From Ambrosia x helenae (lineage: Eukaryota; Streptophyta; Magnoliopsida; Asterales; Asteraceae): 64,000 bases of DNA. Positions 8,692-20,654 of the stretch are shown here, piece after piece. The notes under the pieces were generated by a model, which was not told the origin of the DNA, ran no database searches, and worked only from the letters and a program-made list of their open reading frames with translations. How positions within the stretch are numbered: the first letter of the stretch is position 1; each line of letters opens with the position of its first letter. The translations under genes were made by a program, and so were the position numbers. The stretch lies in NCBI GenBank assembly GCA_030844895.1, contig CM061228.1, positions 140,356,444 through 140,420,443 on the forward strand, in the 5' to 3' direction.

Positions 8692-11600
8692 TTGGCTGTT
8701 TTTGGTTTAATATAATTCATTCGGATTTAAAAACTTGTTATTCGTATATGCCTACTTCCAATCTATACATTATCCAAACGGTATGTTAAGAAGTAGATAA
8801 TTACTCATCCATTAAGCAAAGAGTTCAAGTATAAACACAAATAGAGCACCTCGATAATTATATATCAATATATATTCTCTCTTGACTTTTGGTTTACCAC
8901 ATATTCCTTCGAGATAACGTACAAAGCTTCCTTAACGTGAGAAGCGTACAAAGCTTCCTTAACGTGAGAAGCGTAGGAAGCATTTTTAGCTATTAGATTA
9001 AGATGGTGACATGATGGTAATTAACAACCTTACTCATATTTGGGTTAATCTAACCAAGGGTAAATTAGGAAAAAACGTTCACAATTTTTTTTATTTCAAC
9101 AGACAGTTAACCAAAAAATAATTTACAGGCTTTCAAATCGATTAAACATTTTGAAATATACATAATCGAAGAAACAAATAAACAAAAAAAATAGAGGATT
9201 GTATACGTAGACGATTAAATGACACGATAAACGTATGATAATGAATAAACGCTCGTTATATTTGTGAAATACTTTCGATTGTATTTCAAGAAGGATTAAA
9301 CATAAAAAAAAAAATTAGGTTAACGTAAGTTGCAGAATAAAAAGAAGAAGTTGGGATAACAAAGTGTGTTAGACGCACACATACATACTTTCAGACGCAT
9401 TTTATGCGTTTAAAATTGGTTGGTTGAATAAAACAAACGCATGTTTATTGTATCAAAACACACATATTATGGTCGGACCGGTCAGTCCGGTCCGGGTTTC
9501 AAAACATTGGCTAAACAAATTAGGCTATGGAGAAGAAAATGAGTTTTTTAATAGTAAGGATGTTTAAGAATTTATAAAAACTTAACATAGATTTTAACAC
9601 CAATAAAAAATGTTAAAATAAAGAATTGAATCAAGGTGGTCTAACTGAGTAAACAATTTGTATTTATTCTCTTATAATATACAAACAAAATAAAAAATAA
9701 AATAGACAAACGGATAGAATTTATCTTGGAAAAGAGATGGGATGAATATTATATACGAACTCACCAAGCGTAAATCTTACATGTCATATGACACTTTAGT
9801 ACTTTTGTACGCCTTGTGGCATTTTAGCGATATCGGTAAGAATCTAGTGCTTTTGATAAAATAGATTGCAAGGTTGTCAACTGAAACTATTACAATGTCT
9901 TCCTTTTTGCATCAAATCAGTTTATATATTAATATATGTCTAATGTCTTGTAGGTATTTTATCTAATTATCAGACCAGATAATTTCATTTAAATATTATT
10001 AAGTGTTGCTTATTTACACAACCCTCGGGATATCTAAATACCAATCTATCACCTATATGTCATTTATAGCGTTTATACATAGTGTAAGGTTCAATCATTA
10101 CTATCAGAAAATGTTTTATCACTTTTTGTATAACGACATGTTTGTACGCTACGTATAGCTCCATGCGTGGCAAATGGTGTTTCTAACGCTATGTGATACG
10201 AATATTGTTTTAAAAATTTTAAACATATAGTGTTACACGTGGCGTATAGACAGGTGACTGATTAATCATTAACGATTGGTTAACCCTATACGCCATGTAT
10301 AATTATGAGCTTATCCAATTAAAAGTTCAACTAAACCATCAAATTGTTTAAATTTGAAAGTGTTTCACGACTCTCACATCAATCGTGGTCTTCGTTAAAA
10401 TTCTCCAACACTATATTTACTATAACTAAACAAACATAAAACAATAAAAGAATATTAATTTTCAGCCTTATAATGTTTGTCCAAGAATATGACTCCAAGT
10501 CTCCCAAGAATTTATTCGTCCCATGCATGTTAGAATGGTCACAACTATCAATAACAAAGAAAGAGGTCAGGTGATTGCACTTTAATTAGTCTTTACTCAC
10601 ATGTATGTATGTGTTTTTTGAATACTTTTGCCCTTAATTAAACTACCATTGTTTCAAGTTGAAATGGTTTATTATTGTTTTAAATCTAACATGATTAATA
10701 TCACAAAGTTCATATTTACACAAACCTAATTAATTCAACTGCTCTTGCAAGGTCCTGGGCACCAAACCGAGTCAAAATAGTCCGTTCTCAATGCAATATT
10801 GGCGTTTACCCTTCAGAACGTTCCATAGATCACTGTTACATGTGGTCTTAATATCTACCTCATGGCATCACCTTCATCTTTCTATTCCATGTTATGCATG
10901 ATCAATTTCTTATTTCCTTTGGACACATTATTTTTGTACTTTGTTTTTATCCTCTTATTGTTTCGTCTTTAATAAGTCAAATTAGATGCATAGCCACATA
11001 TAGTTATAATCAAATATCCTTTATTTAAAGTTATCGGTTCTTCTTGTCATCTCTTTTTGACTTATTAACTATACTATTCCTAATTTATTAATCATACTTT
11101 CAATATTACCAAGTCAACAATAACATGTATTTTGTTTTACGGTATTAGATAAAAATAGGTTCAAGTTATTTGTGTGTTACGTCAACATGGAATTTAATAA
11201 TTTAGTCGAGTTTGTTTTTGTAATTTCCCATTTTCAAAAAGAAAGGTTTTTAAGCTTAGCCTTTATCTCTATACTTAATAATTCTTACATCCTAAAAACT
11301 TGATTAATTTCAATGAAACTTTAGTCACATTATTTAATAAAAGTCTACCCATGTATTTCGGGTAAGGGGGCCACCCTTTGTGGGGGACGGAGCGTCACGT
11401 GGCTTGTGGGCAGTATTGTAAGAATCGTTAAGTGTTAGTCGGTTAGTGAGGTACTGACTAGTCATTAGTCGGGATTAACCGTGATTAATTGGATTGAGAT
11501 TTTAAATGTAATTTTCAGTTTTATATATATACATGCACATTTTATATGTAGTTTTTTAAGTAGGCATGTTTTAACCATTTTCTTGACTCATATCTTTTAG

Positions 11601-11972
11601 TATATAAGATTAAATCGCCATAATTTGGGTTTTGATCTGAATCTGGCCGAAATTTGGTTGGAATCGTTAGATCGCCATTGACTAGCGATTAATCGGTGTT
11701 TACTCAGTGAACCTCCGACTAGCGATTAATCGAAAATTTATTGAGGTTAAGTGTGTTTTTTACAACGATGATTGTGGATTCAAATCCACGCAATTACACC
11801 GTCGCCATCCCTTGTGGTATGTCTTGTGGATACTTTCCACGAGTTACTAAACCAACATAGAAGAAGGTCAAATTTGACCGTTTATGACCGTTGGGGCCGT
11901 TTATTTCCAATTCAAACCATTTTTCTCCACTCGAATTCACACTCACAACCACAAATCTTATCATTTTTATCC
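8692..11972. other. Long intergenic stretch, no gene
   Basis: About 3.3 kb of AT-rich DNA without a credible coding region. It contains a small tandem repeat at 8918. Around 11400-11740 are copies of GACTAGCGATTAATCG-like sequence that look like a decayed repeat; I could not pair its ends. Confidence 0.5.
8918..8981. repeat. 27-bp tandem repeat, 2.3 copies
   Basis: CGTACAAAGCTTCCTTAACG... repeats at 8918 and 8945, with a partial third at 8972. Confidence 0.9.
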
Positions 11973-13519
11973 ATGGATAATGTTAAAAAATTTGTTGGCG
12001 GTTCAAGCAAAAAAGCCACTAAATCTAGAGGGGATGGTTCAAACACACGAGGGGGCGATTCGAACACACGAGGTAGCGGTTCGAACAAACGAGGTGGCGT
12101 CTTTGGTGGTGATGTTTATAAACCACACCCATCCACAAGCACAACCACAAATTTATTATACACAAGCACCAGGAAATTATTATGGCCACCAATACCCACC
12201 AAACTTTATTTCGCAACCTAATGCTCTAGATATGGTTGCACCCGATCTAATCAATTTCTCTCAATAAGCTTTGTCCTTATTTGACCCGTTTGGTACGTAC
12301 ATGAGAACACCTCTGGGAAGTGAAGACATTGACGATGTCGATCGTGTGTCAGTAATCAATCCGATCGATCGAATTGGACTACCGAGGAAGAAGTTGATTT
12401 ACCTAAAGTGTATATTCACGTGTCTGCAAATTGGGAAAAGGGAAATCAACAAAGAAGAGAAAGTTTATGGAAAGTCGTTAAACACTTCAACGAAATCATG
12501 GGTGGAAGTTGTTGAACGATTTCACAAGTGAACTAAAAATGGTTGACGATGTTGACTCAAATGAATTGGTTCAACGGTTTTTACAAAACTAGAAAAAACA
12601 AATTTTTTTACGCGCACTGCGCGTCATGAAAGGGTGTTTATGACACACAAAATAAAGTCGTTATAGGCATGGTCATAAACTTAATATGACATGCAAGCGT
12701 GTGTCATCTTTTAATGACACTTATTTATGACACGCATTTATGATACAAGCGCTACAATTTATATTTATTTTAATTAACTTCGTTATATTATTTTTACTTA
12801 ATTTTAGTTTAAATTTATTTATAAGTACATTCGGTATATTATTTTTATTTAATGTTAGTTTAAATTTATTTATATTTATATTTATATTTATATTTATAGC
12901 ATCGTGTATGAGAAAATGGGTGCACCGGCTTGATGTTATGAAAAAGTTGCTTAATGATTTCCGAAACAAAAACATGAACACTTTTAAGCACGTTAGTGTA
13001 TGGAAGATTGTTAAATACCATGTTAAATGGTCCAAGATCCCGTTATTGGGCGAGGATTTTGGTACTAGTTTTGGCAAGAGAAGAAGATCATCGAAAGGTG
13101 GCAACTCCTACAAAGGTGCATCCGATGATTATTTCACAACGGGTACGTCGATGCCGAAATGGAACGAAGAAGTCAGTCCTACGCAACCAAAAAGGAAGGA
13201 GAAGAAACATGCGGGGTCTTCAGGCAAAGGTTAATTGTTTACTAGATTGGACAGTTACTTGTCAAAAAGGAAGCAAAGCTACAAAGGTTGGTGGATGCTA
13301 AAAAAACAAGTGGAAGATTCTAGAGCGTTGATTGCAGAACAACGCGAGAGTGTGAAGAAATTAACATTTGACAGAGACTTCAAGACGTATACTCGATCAC
13401 GCAATCATCTAGACTACGCATTCAAGAAAATCGCTACTGCCCTCAAACATGAAATTACGAAAGCACATGATTGGCCAACATATCACCTTGATGATATTTT
13501 GTTTTTTTTTTATTATTAA
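11973..13519 (+). pseudogene. PIF/Harbinger-associated Myb/SANT-like protein, pseudogene
   Basis: Exon 1 starts MDNVKKFVGGSSKKATKS, followed by repeated SNTRGG units. After a frameshift it reads PQIYYTQAPG, PPNFISQPNALDM and PDLINFSQ-stop. In another frame it gives RSNWTTEEEVDLPKVYIHVS and RRESLWKVVKHFNEIMGGS, with two stops in the following helix. This is the trihelix/Myb-like N-terminus typical of the second protein of plant Harbinger elements (often annotated 'glutathione S-transferase T3-like'). Exon 2 (about 12899-13232) gives FKHVSVWKIVKYHVKWSKIP, LLGEDFG and a basic SSKG region, then a charged tail to 13519. In active elements this protein binds DNA and helps the transposase. Several frameshifts and stops make it non-functional. 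Confidence 0.75.
12866..12898. repeat. (TTTATA)n microsatellite
   Basis: Five to six units of TTTATA, within the presumed intron of the Myb-like pseudogene. Confidence 0.85.
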
Positions 13520-14168
13520 AGTGTCGTATTTTCATTTTTTTAGGTTTAATTTTTATAATTTTTTACTTTGAATAATGTAATTTTTTTAGCTTTAATGAAA
13601 TTGTAGTTTTAGTTTTAATTACATTTAATTGTTAAACTTATTTAACAGAAAAAAAAAGTTATAGGGTACTTGTAGGTAGTGTTGCCAGTGATTACGTGGT
13701 TTGGAGATACTTGAGGCTAGAAATAATGTGGTCTTTGTATTATACATTCGTTTTGTCTTTGTTTCCCTATATCCCTAGTTCTTAGCTCTATTTAGTTCTT
13801 TATGTTGTTTTTTTGGTTGTTTAGGTTTCACGTGTAAAACTGTGTTTTAATGTATTTTTTATGTTCAAATAGGATTTAGAGCTGAGTGTTTTCCTAGAAT
13901 CAATGTCTCTATCCTATGAATAGGGGTATATTTATTTGCATCTTAACCTTCAATTGGTGAGATTTTACTATATATATATGGTTGTTTTTAGTGTTATTGT
14001 AACTCACAACCGTCTAATTCCACTTCTAAATTTATATATTTGTTCATTCTAGGACTTAAACTCTTCAATGTTATGAGGAGGGCCAAATTTTGGTACTCCT
14101 TGTTACTTTTAGGTAAAAATCCTTAACTTTTAACACAAGAAAAAAGGTTTAAAAATAAGGAAACTAAA
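13520..14168. other. Intergenic, nothing recognised
   Basis: T-rich sequence downstream of the Myb-like relic, without open frames of note. Confidence 0.5.
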
Positions 14169-14606
14169 ACAAACTAGATAATAAAGTTTTAAACAATAAT
14201 ACGAAATGATTAATGTTAACTAAACTTAAAAGGGTTCTTGGTTTGATGCATCACGTGATATCACATTCTGAGGGTGTGATATCACATTCTAGGATATGTG
14301 GAGCCTCCTATTGATGTGTAATGTAGGTCAGGGTTATGAATTCTAAATTCCAAACTTAAAACTAATAATAATTTTATGAGAACATGACAAACTAGATAAT
14401 AAAGTTTTAAACAATAATACGAAATGATTAATGTTAACTAAACTTAAAAGGGTTCTTGGTTTGATGCATCACGTGATATCACATTCTGAGGGTGTGATAT
14501 CACATTCTAGGATATGTGGAGCCTCCTATTAATGTGTAATGTAGTTCAGGGTTATGAATTCTAAATTCCAAACTTAAAACTAATAATAATTTTATGAGAA
14601 CATGAC
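14169..14606. repeat. 218-bp tandem duplication
   Basis: Copy 1 starts at 14169 and copy 2 at 14387, differing at only about two positions (near 14313/14531 and 14329/14547). Each copy contains GTGATATCAC palindromes in a row. The duplication is recent. Confidence 0.95.
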
Positions 14607-16727
14607 GTATGGTTAAAACATCGTTTTCATCAAATAATAACTAGTGCCAATATTAAATAGCGCAAACATAGCCACATGCTCACATGTAGCATATAGAGTG
14701 GGGACACCACTTTGCACTTTGAATTATTGTTGGTTTGAATATTTGGCTATTTATATCGCTTGTGGCATTTTATTTAGCACATCTTGTTGTAAGCTAGCGT
14801 TCTAGAGGTATGTGACACTTCTTATTAGGGATGCAAAGGTGCCTCGAGTTTATTAAGCAATAAAACACATTGTTTTAGGTTTCAGTCGCAGGAAACTCTA
14901 ATATAGAATGTGCATGGATTATTACCTTAGGTAGGGATTAGCTCGGTACAGATACCAGTACTAAAAGTACTCATTCCTAAAAATCCTTAAAATTGGGTAC
15001 TACCTAAAATATTGGAGGTAAACCGTTTCCTTTCCTGGATGTTAAATGGGGGCGCTATTACGATTGCCTATGTGGCATTGACTTGGCGTAACGAAGGCCC
15101 TAGGGGCTTAAATCCATACCACTTAGCTTTACGGGTAAATAATATTTTCAACAAGCTTTTGAAAGGACTAGAAACTTTAATTATGTCATTTTGAACATGT
15201 ATCCTACGTATATATCATAGGGTTCTCATATTGGCATACCTCCAACTTGTATCTACACACTCTCCTCCCCTACACACCGTGTATAGGGGTCTGACAATGA
15301 CAAATGTTGGGGCTCCTTGTGCTTCACTTGTCAGACCTATACGTCTCGTATGACCTTATACGCCGAGTATAGGTCTGATAAGAAGCATGACTGATGGACA
15401 TTTATGACGTGTGGGAGTTGGTGCACCCACATATACGCCGCGTATAAGTGGGTGTGTAAATAATTTTAAGGGTGTGCCATTACCCTAACCCATATCATAA
15501 GTTGAGTTTTCGTTGATATGGCCTGATGACGTCTTCTGAAGCATCTTATATTAGTATTATACGGCTTAATAGTAAATTCTAATATTTATTTTTAACTTAT
15601 CATGTTAAAACAAAAAGAGGCGAAAGGGTGTCTAAAAAGGACGGTTGGATTGTGGTGGTATCTATGCCCCTTTACTAGGAAACAATAATGTTCCCATTTT
15701 TCTTTTATAAAAATAAACTACTTGAAATCATTGATGGACCTAAATGCCCAAGGAAGGCCGGAAGGGGCACCCTTTGGGTAAGGTTTTATGGGTTCAAACC
15801 TCTTGCGGTGATACCATCATCACCCTCACGGGTAGAGCTAGCGAGTTTGCAGTTTGAGTATACCAAGCCGCACGAAGCAAACATTTTTGTGACCGTTGGA
15901 CTATTAAAAAATGATTTAAAAACATCATAAATGTCAACTCATATTGTATGCCCTTTACTAGACGAATAGACTAGGGTTGAGTCTTAGTTGAACACCGTGT
16001 GCGTAAACGATGTAAATACGTGAAACTAACCCATTCGTATGGGTATATATGAATTAGAAGAGCCATTTACACAATGATTCAGGAGAATAGATCCATTCGC
16101 ATGGAATGGACCAGGCAAATGATTTCCATTCACCTGAAGAGACCGGGCGAATGAGGTCAGGGTGAATGAACCTCCATTCCCCCAGAAAGACTAGGTGAAT
16201 GAGACCCATGCTTATATAAGGCAGTTTCTATGGGTGAGTGTTAATTTTGAGATGTTCTGTTTAGATTATGAGAAGGGGTCATGCCCGATCTCCCCGGGCC
16301 CGTAGATGATGTAAAATCTTTCAGGATAGTATACTTTCGTGTGATGAAATCTGTGTCAACTGATGTTTATGTTGTGTCTTAAAGTTTCCTCTTGAGCCAA
16401 GCTAAGTTTGTTTGAATGTTGATTCGAATCGCGACTTTTCAATATGTACCCAACCATTCACAATTCTAATTCAGTCAAATTATCCACCATTCACAAACCT
16501 TTTATACTCTCAATTTAGCAATTACCCAATTAGCATGGCTAATTTTTCTAACGGTGACTTTGACTTATTCATTCTCTCAACGATTACGATAGTAATATTT
16601 TCATAAACGATAGTAGCATACAAATATTCAAGGATCCCATCAACCAGGCCGAACGAAGACACGAAAACATCAACATCTACTAAAAGAACCGTGTCACGTG
16701 ATCACGTAAAGGTCACAAAGATCTTAT
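14607..16727. other. Intergenic, no gene recognised
   Basis: Some motifs recur at short range: TATACGC/GTATAG near 15270-15450 and a CCATTC/GAATG-rich stretch at 16040-16210. I see no coding region. Confidence 0.45.
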
Positions 16728-16901
16728 GAAATATTTTATTTTGTGGAGGGGCCAAAATACAATGATGTTTTTTTCCGTCAACGGCTTCATATGTCGAAAC
16801 TCTTGTTTCTTAATATTGTTGTTGACGTAGAAGCACGACATGTATGGTTTCAAGAGTTTTATGCCGTTACAAAAATAACTTATTCCGTTAATTTTGTTTA
16901 A
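16728..16901 (+). pseudogene. PIF/Harbinger transposase N-terminal fragment
   Basis: An uninterrupted frame of about 57 residues reads EIFYFVEGPKYNDVFFRQRL, HMSKLLFLNIVVDVEARHVW, FQEFYAVT. This matches the region before the DDE domain in plant Harbinger transposases, where the family has FRRRFRM and LFLRIV. The fragment is too short for a transposase and no DDE core follows. It lies 3.2 kb downstream of the Myb-like relic in the same orientation, so both may derive from one decayed element. Confidence 0.6.
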
Positions 16902-18786
16902 TTGTTCATATTTTAATTTTTATTTGTTTAGTTAATTTTTTATTTAAAAAGAAAAAAAAAAGTTATATGATATTTAGAAAAAACTGTTGTTAGTGATTTT
17001 GTTGTTTAAGTAGTGAAGAAACCCTAGTCTAATCAAACGAATATATAAACAAGAATGCAGAGGTGTTATTATTAATGATCCGAACTATTACAAGATGGTA
17101 AGAACGATTACAACTAGACAACACTTTGACCAAGTGGTTTCCGCCAAACTATCACGAGTAGGTGTTATAACATTTCTCTCTAAAATGTCGACCCATCTTC
17201 TCCAAGAAGAAAGGGTATTTTTAGTGTAGGTTCATCGTGCTCATAGGCTGATCTAGAATGACAGCTCATTCCTATGGGTCCCACGTTCTGACAACCGTTA
17301 TAAAAATCAGGGAATATTGTGCGTTGTCCTTTTGCGATGTGTCGGTTGTCCTTGTCAATCGTCCTTTCTGCCCTTTGCGATGTGTATGACAAGGATACAA
17401 TTGTGTTTTGTTGAAAAGTTCAACCCAACAACCAATATTCTTTTAAGGGAAAATCACGGAAATGACTATTGACCGAGTCAATTTACCAAAATAGCCAGCT
17501 GAAGCGTCTCGGGAGAGACGGTTCCCACTTCCCGAGGCCCTAAGCCGACTCCAAAGACCTCTGGCAAAAAGAACCGCTGAAAGGTTGCCACGAGTCCGAG
17601 ACTCTTCCGAAACGTCTTTTGGGACGACATGACCACTCCGAAGACGTGGGAGACGTTTCCATCTCTTCCCGGCTCATGGCTTGAGCCGTTTAAGTTTTCT
17701 CCTTCGGCTTATCTGTAGCCGTCTCCTTGACGGCTCATCACCCGGCAAAAGAGATGGAAACGTTATGTAGTGTACCCATATTGCTTATGGTTTCAACCAA
17801 AAAACTAACTTCGGCCCTTGAAGACTTTATATTAGGTTCCCACACTTCACGACACTGTTCTAAGTGTTGCTGAAATTGATTTTTTTTTTTTTTTTTTGTG
17901 ATTAATTGATTATAAGAACATCTATGTACAATGCGATTGGCTCATGAAGCTAGTCATCTCCGCTAGTGAACCAATCTTAACAGATTGTTACTCTCCGCAA
18001 AGACGTCTCCCCATCTGTTTGCGTTGTTATTCCTGGACTTCCTCCATCCCTCTTTCACCTGATTAAACTTCTATGAAAACGATCGTTTCATTATAGAAAG
18101 GACCAATGTATTATCGATCGTTTCATTATCTCTATGTTTGTAACTAAAACGCTACATAATTTTCCTAAGAAAAAATAACACCAACGATTAAGATACATGC
18201 TTGACATAAAGAGTTCACCTTAATTTCTTGAATCCTTGAGTTAACGTACGTCAAAAGAACTCAGAATTAGGTTCACCAATTAACACTCGTTGTATTTCAA
18301 ATAATTGCTTGATCCTAAGGTGCATATCATGTGGTTTATTTGTGTTCTTGATCCTTGTTTGTTGTTTTTCAATTAGACGGGATTCGTTTGGGTTTTTTTT
18401 TTTTTTTTTTTTAATCATTTTTCAAAATCTTTTTCTTTTCAAACGGCAAACTCCCACGCCCACAAAATTTACTTCTAAAGTTTTTGCAGATTAATTTATG
18501 GTTGATTGTTTTATGATTATATTATTTTTAATTTTGCTTTATTGCTCTAGTGTACTTTTGTTATATATTATGCCCTTACCGGCTTGATGGTTGGCCTTTA
18601 GTGATTTAATGAGACTAGTTTCCATTAGTTAACTAAAAAAGAAAATCCTAGTTTCTGGTTTAATTAATTTACCCTTACAAAAATAGCCACTTTCAAGTTC
18701 CCGAGTATATTGTGCATGTTCTTAAACACCTGAGCGGTAATGGACAAGTGTTGCCCTATCTCACCCATTACCCATTGTTCAACACT
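16902..18786. other. Intergenic with a large imperfect hairpin
   Basis: No gene recognised. The GC-richer block at 17470-17770 contains inverted repeats: ACGTTTCCATCTCTT at about 17653 and AAGAGATGGAAACGT at about 17750, plus GGCTCATGG/TTGAGCC inside. T-runs lie at 17881-17897 and about 18393-18412. Confidence 0.5.
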
Positions 18787-19090
18787 TGTAGCCCAGTTGG
18801 TTAAGAGCCTAAAGTTTCTTATGAGAGGTTTGGGTTTAATTCCCACTAGCTACATTTGGAGAACATTGGTGGATGGGAAATGAGGAATGACCCGGCCATT
18901 GGCTTGGGTTCGAGTCCTGATCCCGACCGGTTTTACCGATTATTTCACTGTCGTGCCTTTGGGCGGGTGAGTGGTCGGGTTTTCCCGGGAATTGGTGGCA
19001 ATTGGTGGTCCGGGTACTCTCGAGTACCTGATTCGCCAAAAGGGTGTCCGAGAGTGCTCGGAAATTGATTCGTTGACCGTTAAACAAAAT
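18787..19090 (+). mobile_element. tRNA-derived SINE, near full length
   Basis: The 5' head TGTAGCCCAGTTGGTTAAGA has a pol III A box (TAGCCCAGTTGG). GGGTTCGAGTCCTG near 18907 serves as a B box. The body carries CCGACCGGTTTTACCGATT and the 3' end GATTCGTTGACCGTTAAAC. The minus-strand copy at 50841-51156 aligns along the whole length. No clear target-site duplication was found here. Confidence 0.85.
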
Positions 19091-19666
19091 TAACAAGTAG
19101 CATAATTAATTTCCACATAAGGATTACCTTTATTTATAATTTTTTTTAAATATCAACTTTGAATCCTCAATAAACAAAACAATATCTCAACTCTCAACTA
19201 TCATTTATCATAAACACAACCTTTGCCAATTACATATGATATAAACATTCTCATGTTAGAATTATAATAGAATCCAAACATCAAATCTAGGAAGGGTGTG
19301 TTTCCAAATATATAATTTGCAACAACTACTAAAAAAAGTACAAATAGCAAAATTTCATTAAGTATACTATTTCAATAACCTATTTACTCAATAATAATTT
19401 ATAAATCATGTCGGTTATAACATCATTTTAATAAGCAATAGTGGATCATGAAAACCAAAAATTTCCAAGTTATTTCCCTTGTATAGGGTTAATCAAGTTA
19501 AGCTTTCCTTTTCTAAAACTCTCTATCTATCATCATCATGTAAATAGCAAAGAAAGAATCCTTATTACTATGTTGTCATGTGTTCTTTTTTTTAAAACCT
19601 AAATTTCCTCCACTCCATCATACTTTATTATTCTTCTTTGTACCTCTCTCTACTTGTTCTACAAAC
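19091..19666. other. Upstream region of the AHL gene
   Basis: AT-rich, non-coding. The immediate 5' leader (from about 19540) is pyrimidine-rich. I did not find a TATA box that I would defend. Confidence 0.4.
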
Positions 19667-20452
19667 ATGGCTACCAACAACCCTAATACTTCTTCTTTCC
19701 ATCTCCACCAAGACCGTCCTGATCTTCACCTCCAAATCCCACAACACTCCGACCAAGATGACCCTAACCAAACCACACCCGGCTCCGGTGACGCCTCCGG
19801 CCGCCGTCCACGTGGCCGTCCTCCCGGCTCCAAAAACAAACCAAAACCACCGGTTATTATCACCCGTGAAAGTGCAAACACATTAAGAGCTCATATACTT
19901 GAAATAAGCAATGGTTGTGATGTGTTTGAATCCATTGCTGATTATGCAAGAAAAAGACAACGTGGGATTTGTATTGTTAGTGGTACTGGTACGGTTAATA
20001 ATGTTACTCTCCGACAACCGGCTGCTGCTGGATCTGTACTAACGCTTCATGGCCGGTTCGAGATATTATCACTGTCGGGTTCTTTTCTACCACCACCGGC
20101 TCCACCAGGGGCCACTAGTTTAACTATTTATTTAGCTGGTGGACAAGGTCAGGTCGTTGGTGGGAATGTTGTCGGGCCTTTGGTGGCTTCTGGACCGGTT
20201 ATTGTTATTGCTGCTTCGTTTACTAATGTGGCGTATGAGAGGCTGCCTTTGGATGAAGATGAAGCGGCTGCTAGTAGTGGTGGTGGTGGTGGTGGTGATG
20301 GTGGGGATGGTGATGGTGGTCATCACTTTCCTGACCCGGGTTCGATGGGTTTACCGTTTTTTAACCTACCGTTGAATATGCCTAACGTGCAGTTACCGGT
20401 TGACGGTGGTGGTTGGTCAGGTAACGCCGCTAGCAGGCCGCCGTTTGGATAA
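19667..20452 (+). CDS. AT-hook motif nuclear-localised (AHL) protein, 261 aa, intronless
   Basis: AHL proteins are plant nuclear factors that bind the minor groove of AT-rich DNA, form homo- and hetero-trimers, and tune growth, flowering and hormone genes. One AT-hook lies at residues 47-61 (RPRGRPPGSKNKPKPP). The PPC/DUF296 domain spans about 68-190 and contains the conserved GRFEIL at 129-134 plus GGQGQVVGG and VIVIAASF. The tail is acidic, then glycine-rich (205-218), then proline/asparagine-rich. One hook with RGRPPGSKNKPK and no intron fit clade A, Type I (the AHL15-29 group). The ATG at 19667 (ACAAACATGGC) is chosen over an in-frame upstream extension because family proteins begin just before the low-complexity N-terminus. 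The frame is intact. The family member cannot be named from sequence alone. Confidence 0.95.
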   Translation: MATNNPNTSSFHLHQDRPDLHLQIPQHSDQDDPNQTTPGSGDASGRRPRGRPPGSKNKPKPPVIITRESANTLRAHILEISNGCDVFESIADYARKRQRGICIVSGTGTVNNVTLRQPAAAGSVLTLHGRFEILSLSGSFLPPPAPPGATSLTIYLAGGQGQVVGGNVVGPLVASGPVIVIAASFTNVAYERLPLDEDEAAASSGGGGGGDGGDGDGGHHFPDPGSMGLPFFNLPLNMPNVQLPVDGGGWSGNAASRPPFG

Positions 20453-20616
20453 AATAAGGTCAGATCGATATGATGATCAATATTATTAAAAGGGTAGAAG
20501 TTTAAACCAATGGATCATTGTTCGTTGGTTATTACTTATTACTTGCTATTAAAACATTTATCATGTTGTTCCATTTCATTAGGGTTTCATTTGTTAAGCT
20601 AATTAATGTAGGTTTT

Positions 20617-20618
<2 letters not shown>

Positions 20619-20652
<34 letters not shown>
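20619..20652. repeat. Poly(T) tract, 34 T
   Basis: Uninterrupted T run about 170 bp after the AHL stop codon. Confidence 0.95.

Positions 20653-20654
<2 letters not shown>

Noticed and set aside
18787..19090. tRNA gene at the SINE head
   Set aside because: A and B boxes are present, but the sequence does not fold into a cloverleaf and matches other SINE copies.
20132..20375. Frames overlapping the AHL gene (Thr-rich and Val-rich)
   Set aside because: Products of the GGT/ACC repeat of the glycine-rich AHL tail in other frames.
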